Positions 8,537 to 12,757 of a stretch of DNA of 12,757 nt are shown piece after piece; the stretch's first letter is position 1, and each line of letters begins with the position of its first letter. Location of the stretch: positions 1 to 12,757 of the forward strand of contig JAUCNG010236635.1 of the NCBI GenBank assembly GCA_032353305.1, given 5' to 3'. Source of the DNA: Cephalothrix spiralis (taxonomy: Eukaryota > Nemertea > Palaeonemertea > Archinemertea > Cephalotrichidae). Both the position numbers and the translations under genes were made by a program. The notes under the pieces were generated by a model. That model worked only from the letters and a program-made list of their open reading frames with translations, did not search any database and was not told the DNA's origin.

Positions 8537-9149
8537 AGTTATAAACCAATCTTCATAAAATCTGTTTTATTCGGGAGAGAAGACCATGGTCTCAAATGCA
8601 TATATTTTGCATTTATTTAAATATTCATAAATTAGTCACAATATGACATCATCTGGCTGTTTTCCATAATATAGAGACACGTTGTTGCAAGCTGACCGGC
8701 CATTGGAATATAATAATGAAGAACCAATTTTTGTTTAACCTTAGAAAATTACTACGTAGGTACCTTAAGTATTTCAATGATATTTTGAAATAACAAATTA
8801 TCCCCATGGCACAACTTTATTAACAATTTATAGGGAGAATTACTGATAATTCGAAAATCGACCCCACCCACTTGGATTTATCCCGATAAAACCTGAAATA
8901 TGTTTTCAACATTTTGTAATACAAAGTGCTCTAGGCTATCTGATTACGTCACTTAACTAGTTTGATCCAGCGGATTTAGTATTTGTCCCGCACTGACTCA
9001 ATAATACTTACATGACTTTTTCCAGGGATGCTACGGCTGCATGCTATACGCCTAGCGAGAAAAATATTTTCGATTAATATCGAAAAAGTTGATAGTACAT
9101 GTATATACAGGATGTCCCAATAGGAGGGTCCTGAAGAGAGTAATAAAAT

Positions 9150-9600
9150 GCCGTTTTTACACTTACACTTAAATAATTGACTTTACAATAATAAAAAAAG
9201 CTTCGGTTTTATTTATAAGTATAACGTGTTTTTATATAAATAATTTTATTTATGTGATGGAGCCGAGCGGAAGCGAGGCCTGAAAAATTTGAAATTTATG
9301 GATTAAAGATGCGATTATAAAACATTTTGAGGAGTCTGTGCATGGCATACCGATGCCATAGAATTTAGATAACTCCCGGGATACATTTCTATATAACAGC
9401 TATAACTGTTATTTTTTGCTTGTCTTCTTACGTTAAGTCGTTATCGGCTACATTCTATTTTTGATCTCAATAGAGTGTTTAAATTTATTAAATCATAACC
9501 ATGAAGTCATCCAATCACATGAAACTGCTTTTTACACTTAACAATTACAGTTAACAGGGTTTTACACTTAAAACTTCGTCATTTTACACTTAACCCTTCA
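9150..9600. repeat. Short-word repeat, TTTACACTTA type, with inverted GC-rich core
   Basis: TTTTTACACTTACACTTAA occurs at about 9154-9173, and further TTTACACTTAA copies occur between about 9530 and 9595 (CTTTTTACACTTAAC, GTTTTACACTTAAAAC and ATTTTACACTTAACCC). Between the two blocks is AGCCGAGCGGAAGCGAGGCC (9261-9280), the inverse of the core at 7265. The arrangement repeats that of the elements at 1125 and 7067. It is nested inside the composite inverted repeat. Confidence 0.55.
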
Positions 9601-9689
9601 GGGCATTCCAATAGAATGTATAACAGCCAGATGACGTCATACTGAGACTCAATTATGAATATTTTTAATACAATGTAATTGCAAAAAAG

Positions 9690-9900
9690 TTACGATGATT
9701 CTACCTGATTCTACCTAAAAAACCTCTGGTTTCATTTTCCCCAGCCTTAATCTCATTATAAATCGGAAATGCTATTTTCCATCACTCTAAAATAAACCTT
9801 GTGAATATTTTAATAAATATTTTTGTGAATAGTAAATTAAAGAAGTCGATAAAAAGAAATTCGGTTAATTTATAATGGGATTTACGGCCTACTGGGAAAT
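9690..9900 (-). repeat. CCCAGYAGG repeat family, copy C (inverted)
   Basis: Read on the minus strand it gives TTTCCCAGTAGGCCGTAAAT, then CACAA with AATATT words, AAATAGCATTTCC, AGGCTGGGGAAAATGAAACC, AGAGGTTTTTTAGGTAGAAT and CATCGTAA, in the same order as copies A and B. The AAACCAGAGGTTTTT block is closer to copy A than to copy B. An ORF that begins in this repeat (9875-10093) is discounted. Confidence 0.75.
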
Positions 9901-10869
9901 TCAAGTTTTTGGTCACTTGTTGTTGGACAGATTTGTTCCAATGTTCTCTGACGTCGTAGTAAACGAACTATCGCATATTACAAGTAATGACATAATAATT
10001 GCTCAATTACAATTTAGTCTCTTTATTTGTAACAATGTCATTTTTTTCTACATGTTGAGTTTCCGAAGGAAGATAAAATACTTCCGCCATTAATTCAGAC
10101 CCACCTAAGATCACAAAACAATGAGGGACTCGTTTATGGACTAGATAAATGTCATACTTGTGATTAAATTTTTTATCTTTTCTGAATTGAAAATCATTTC
10201 GACAAACGACGAAAATATAATCATGAAGTTACGACTTACGAGATTTTTGTCGCTAAATACGCAATTAAGTGTTTGTTTTCCAGGAAAATATCTATAATTT
10301 AAAAAGTATTTTCATCATTTTTAATCGTTTTAGTTAGTTTCAGAACCATAAAATTAAAAAATCTTTTATGCATAATAGCCTGATTCGAAGTAATTGATTT
10401 CTCGGAACTCTGGTATGACATGAGAAAAACGCTTTGATTTTTAATACGTTATTTTGTAAATTGTTTGAGTAATCTTAAAAACTATTGTTTTGTGATTTAT
10501 TGATCAAACAATGAGCTCGAAATTCCCTTTTTTACAAACTTAAAATCTTTCTTGTATCAATGCTTTGTATCTTATATTTGTTACGGTGCCACAACTAAGT
10601 CAAAACTTAATGTGCATGGCACAAAATTGGGTCAAACCTTTATTCGTTAGAATACTTATTGGCTTGCAAAGTAGATTTACCAGGGTTTACTGGGGTCATA
10701 AGAGCCACTCTAAGATTTCTAAAAAATGAAGGGTTGTTAGGGTACCTTTTTTTATACAAGCGCGGCCATGTACAAATCAGAGGGGTAACTCATGTTTATA
10801 CCTTTTTTTGCAAATATTTTCAGCATTTACCTTCATTTGCAGTTTTTTAGTCTTTTATTTTGCATGTGA

Positions 10870-11240
10870 AAAAACGGGTTCATTCGAAATGCAAAATGAT
10901 GAAATGGTCATTAAAATTCCCCAAAAATCATATTAAATTTATTTCTCTGGTATAACAAATAATTAAAAACGTATTATAATCCATTTCTTCGGGCATTGCA
11001 TAAAAAAAATTATAAGAAAAAAACAATTTTACAAACTTATATTTCGTATGAATTCTGTTTCAGAAATACACGGAATAATTCTACGAAATAAAAATTTGTA
11101 AAATTGTTTTTTTCTTTTGCGTTTTTGCATGCAATGCCATGCCACTAAAAAGAGATTATAATTTTTAATATTTGTTATACCAGAGAAATAAATTATAATG
11201 AGCATTTTGTCATTTCGCATTTCGAATGAACCCTGAAAAA
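10870..11240. mobile_element. Long foldback element with about 170-bp arms
   Basis: Left arm about 10876-11057 pairs with right arm about 11071-11233, leaving a loop of only about 13 bases. Shared blocks include GGGTTCATTCGAAATGC, TTATTTCTCTGGTATAACAA, GGCATTGCAT, AAAAAAACAATTTTACAAA and TATTTCGTA. Small indels separate them: for example, the left arm has an extra stretch before TTATTTCTCTGG. The ends are GGGTTCATTCG and its inverse. There is no coding capacity. It would fold into one long imperfect stem in the unspliced transcript. Confidence 0.88.
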
Positions 11241-11629
11241 CTGATATAACGATTTTTCAGTAGCAAAAAGGCAAAAATGTGGTGGGTGGTCAAAAGTTGT
11301 AGGAGAAAGTTAGGAGCGGTAAAAAAACGTTGCAATTTTTTTTTCTCAAGCCCACCACCCCTCCCCTATTCTGATAAACAAGACTCACTTTTTTTCTTCG
11401 ATTAAGCATCTCGACTATACTTCGCCAAGATCATCGCACGCTCTCATCTAATTAAAGACCCTGCGGGGTCTGTAATAGCTTTGAGTAGCAACATGTCGAT
11501 TAAGGTTAAATTCTTATAATAATAATATCGTGGCGCGGGCTTTACGAAAATGAGGTTACTCTTTAACATACTACCGCCCCCCCCTTTACAAATTCTATAT
11601 TTGTGTGTAATGTTTCATTTTGTTTACAG

Positions 11630-11767
11630 CTGCCAATCGACCTCCACATGTGCCTCAGTCTTCTTCTAATGAGCAGCCTCTTGTATCCATTCCGACCATT
11701 CAACGGATTTTGTCACAAAGTCAAAGTTTTAGTCAATCTAGTCGTGGAAGTCAGGAATCAGGAGGAT
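11630..11767 (+). CDS. Internal exon 5 of the same gene, Ser/Gln-rich
   Basis: The exon is 138 bp. The acceptor is TTTTGTTTACAG and the donor GGAT|GTAAGT; it is entered and left at phase 1. About 46 residues are encoded: ANRPPHVPQSSSNEQPLV, then a short hydrophobic patch (SIPTIQRIL), then SQSQSFSQSSRGSQESGG. Four S-Q dipeptides fall within about 20 residues, which meets the usual idea of an SQ cluster (ATM/ATR kinase target region). No fold is recognised. An ORF in another frame overlaps this exon but lacks splice agreement. The donor is followed after about 10 bases by a minisatellite. Confidence 0.82.
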
Positions 11768-12448
11768 GTAAGTAATAAATCCGGGAAATACAGAAAAAAT
11801 CCGGGAAATACAGAGAAATCCGGGAAATACAAAATCCGGGAAATACAGAGAAATCCGGGAAACCCGGAGGAATTGTTAGAATTGTTGTTATCTAAATCAT
11901 AAAAAAACAGAAGATAACTTAAAAAATCTGGGGAAATTCTCGGAAATCCGGGAGATCCGTGGAGATCCTTGGAAATCTGAGGGGATCCCGAAAAATCTGA
12001 GGAAATCCAGGAAAATTCGGAAGATCCAGAGAAATCTTGGAGATCCAGAAAAACCATGGAGATCCAGGAAAATCCGATGAAAATCATGAAATCCAGGCAA
12101 ATCTTTGAGATCCAGAGAAATCCGATAGATCCAGGGAAATCTTAAGAAATCAAATAAAATTCGAAGAAATCGAGGGATTTCGAAGAACTTATGTTGGATT
12201 TACAAAATGAAGTAAATCCGAGAAAGTTTTTGGAAATCTCGGGAAATCCAGAGAAATCCGGGGAAATCCAGAGAAATCAGGAGAAATCTGGTGAGATCGA
12301 GGAAAATCCAGGTCTGATTTCTCAAATTCTCGTACATGTGTACACTTTTTTCGAGGTGCCCCCCTGTAACGCGCGGTGTAAATGTCATAAATTCAAAATT
12401 TTATTTAAAAATCTTAAACTTCAATATCTCGGCATGTGATGTTTTTAG
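11768..12448 (+). other. Putative intron of 681 bp, phase 1
   Basis: It starts with the strong donor GTAAGTAATA. If the candidate exon at 12449 is real it ends GATGTTTTTAG, an acceptor with only a short T run. Most of the interval is the minisatellite (11778-12310); the remaining 12311-12448 is AT-rich with a small GC-rich spot around 12358-12376. The downstream boundary is uncertain. Confidence 0.4.
11778..12310. repeat. Degenerate minisatellite, GAAATCCRGG-type unit
   Basis: Over about 530 bases, units of roughly 9-12 bases recur: AAATCCGGGAAATACAGA at the left, then GGAGATCCAGAGAAATC variants through the middle, and GGGAAATCCAGAGAAATCC at the right. A short unlike stretch at about 11870-11925 splits it. 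The left end is the most regular, with a unit of about 18-20 bases, suggesting recent expansion there. It is purine-rich on the plus strand. Minus-strand frames through it stay open for up to 109 codons and give Phe/Ser/Ile-rich strings; these are products of the repeat, not genes. Confidence 0.88.
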
Positions 12449-12599
12449 GCCATGTAAATGTAATACCAACAGATAGAAATATTACCCTAATGCACAAAAA
12501 TCAGCTGGTACAACTCAATTGCACATGCGCGGATCGTGAAAATGCGGGTTTAAAATTCATACATTCGATTAGGCGCAACGTGTCTAGGTCCCGGTCTAG
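12449..12599 (+). CDS. Possible exon 6 of the same gene (uncertain)
   Basis: After an AG at 12447-12448 the frame that continues the phase of exon 5 is open for about 50 codons, starting HVNVIPTDRNITLMHKNQL, with a CTC-spaced cysteine pair, and ending in an Arg/Ser stretch (SRSRSR). It could leave at AG|GTACAC (12600), a weak donor, or run on to a TAA at 12628-12630 as a terminal exon. For it: the matching phase and a composition less biased than the repeats. Against it: a poor pyrimidine tract, a weak donor, no family resemblance, and a position just after a minisatellite. It may be intron. Confidence 0.3.
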
Positions 12600-12636
12600 G
12601 TACACATTTACTACTCAAATTTCATATTAACTCAAG

Positions 12637-12663
12637 GCAAGAGTATATAGAATATACTCTTGC
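12637..12663. repeat. Perfect 12-bp hairpin
   Basis: GCAAGAGTATAT and ATATACTCTTGC are perfect inverse copies around the three-base loop AGA. A CTCAAGG word flanks each side. It follows the possible stop at 12628-12630. It is not a bacterial terminator in this context, and no AATAAA poly(A) signal is seen close after it. Confidence 0.7.
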
Positions 12664-12757
12664 TCAAGGGCGTGTAACTAACTTATATGCCCATGATTAA
12701 TTGTCTACGCTCTGAAAACGCTACAAAATTTAATAATAATGTATTATCGTTTGAAAA

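Larger units (their letters stand above)
8150..9905. mobile_element. Composite inverted-repeat element with nested parts
   Basis: Copy B of the CCCAGYAGG family (8347-8536, plus strand) and copy C (9690-9900, minus strand) are inverted around about 1.15 kb. The inverted likeness continues inward through a second module: 8630-8685 (TGACATCATCTGGCTGTTTT) matches the inverse of 9605-9655 (AACAGCCAGATGACGTCAT). A third copy of that module lies at 8153-8205, opposite in orientation to 8630-8685 and starting GGTGTCCCAATATTATGG, so 8150-8685 is itself a foldback. The interior has the TTTACACTTA words and a GC-rich core but no transposase. The outer limits are approximate and I could not find a convincing target duplication. 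Confidence 0.65.
4937..11629 (+). other. Large repeat-filled intron of 6693 bp, phase 1
   Basis: It runs from GTAAGTATAA to acceptor TTTTGTTTACAG. The flanking exon phases match, so no missing exon is required. It holds the TTTACGCCGCTAG direct repeats, the GC-rich core at 5795, word repeats, three CCCAGYAGG copies, a CAGGGTTC element and a 370-bp foldback. Stretches where I see nothing definite are 4960-5370, 6480-7060, 7620-8150, 10000-10870 and 11370-11620. Short ORFs in this intron are not splice-bounded or family-like. Confidence 0.75.

Noticed and set aside
9875-10093. A 72-codon plus-strand ORF with hydrophobic stretches
   Set aside because: It begins inside repeat copy C and runs into AT-rich sequence; the hydrophobicity is expected from T-rich DNA.
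11281-11360. Possible inverted pair GGTGGGTGG / CCCACCACC
   Set aside because: Only about nine bases pair, with mismatches, over a 60-base loop; too weak to list, although CCACCCCT words also occur near 2165.
11603-11902. A 99-codon plus-strand ORF across exon 5
   Set aside because: It is in a different frame from the splice-bounded exon, crosses the donor site and runs into the minisatellite.
11758-12100. Two long minus-strand reading frames (109 and 67 codons) rich in Phe, Ser, Ile, Asp and Gly
   Set aside because: They lie wholly in the GAAATCCGG minisatellite, which lacks stop codons by composition; the strings repeat with the DNA and overlap each other in different frames.
12637-12663. 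Transcription terminator
   Set aside because: The hairpin is perfect, but the window is eukaryotic and there is no following T run or poly(A) signal.
1-12757. A CRISPR array, phage or bacterial defence system
   Set aside because: No regular spaced repeats, no bacterial genes or ribosome-binding sites, and clear spliceosomal introns.

Overview
The window is nuclear DNA of a eukaryote, most plausibly an invertebrate animal. It is visibly AT-rich, no long ORF covers it, and its coding content is a series of short exons with consensus GT-AG splice sites, separated by introns full of inverted-repeat and short-word repeats. There is no bacterial-style gene, operon, tRNA gene, rRNA gene or CRISPR array. 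I cannot name the organism.

The only gene I can support is a fragment of one plus-strand protein-coding gene. Five internal exons (807-990, 2681-2778, 3555-3744, 4827-4936, 11630-11767) have good acceptors and donors, and every junction phase agrees (entry phase 1, then 2, 1, 2, 1 and exit phase 1). Joined, they give 720 nt, about 240 residues with no stop. A sixth possible exon (12449-12599, or terminal to 12630) has the matching phase but weaker signals. No initiation codon and no poly(A) site can be assigned, so the gene starts upstream of the window and its 3' end is uncertain. I do not recognise the protein. It is mostly low-complexity and probably disordered: rich in Ser, Gln and Pro, with eight Ser/Thr-Pro sites, eight Ser-Gln sites (four within about 20 residues in exon 5) and one basic, probably helical stretch in exon 3. 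That suggests a phosphorylated scaffold or linker region, possibly a target of DNA-damage and cell-cycle kinases. This is inference.

Layout: 1-806 is the end of an upstream intron, with a 5' hairpin and a degenerate copy of a foldback element. Intron 991-2680 holds a word-repeat element with a GC-rich core, a stretch without recognisable content, and a small hairpin. Intron 2779-3554 holds a 155-bp near-perfect foldback and a weak tRNA-like segment. Intron 3745-4826 holds a larger, more complete copy of the first foldback family. The 6.7-kb intron 4937-11629 is a nest of non-autonomous repeats: a CCCAGYAGG family in three copies, two of them inverted around 1.5 kb; a CAGGGTTC-ended word-repeat element; TTTACACTTA words; and a 370-bp foldback. 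The last part has a roughly 530-bp degenerate minisatellite starting about 10 bp after the donor of exon 5.

Two things stand out. First, at least six distinct families of degenerate short-word repeats occur in one gene, and three of them surround the same GC-rich GCCTCGCTTCGCTCGG core. Second, there are several long intronic foldbacks that would form double-stranded RNA in the pre-mRNA. None of the repeats carries a recognisable transposase or reverse transcriptase.
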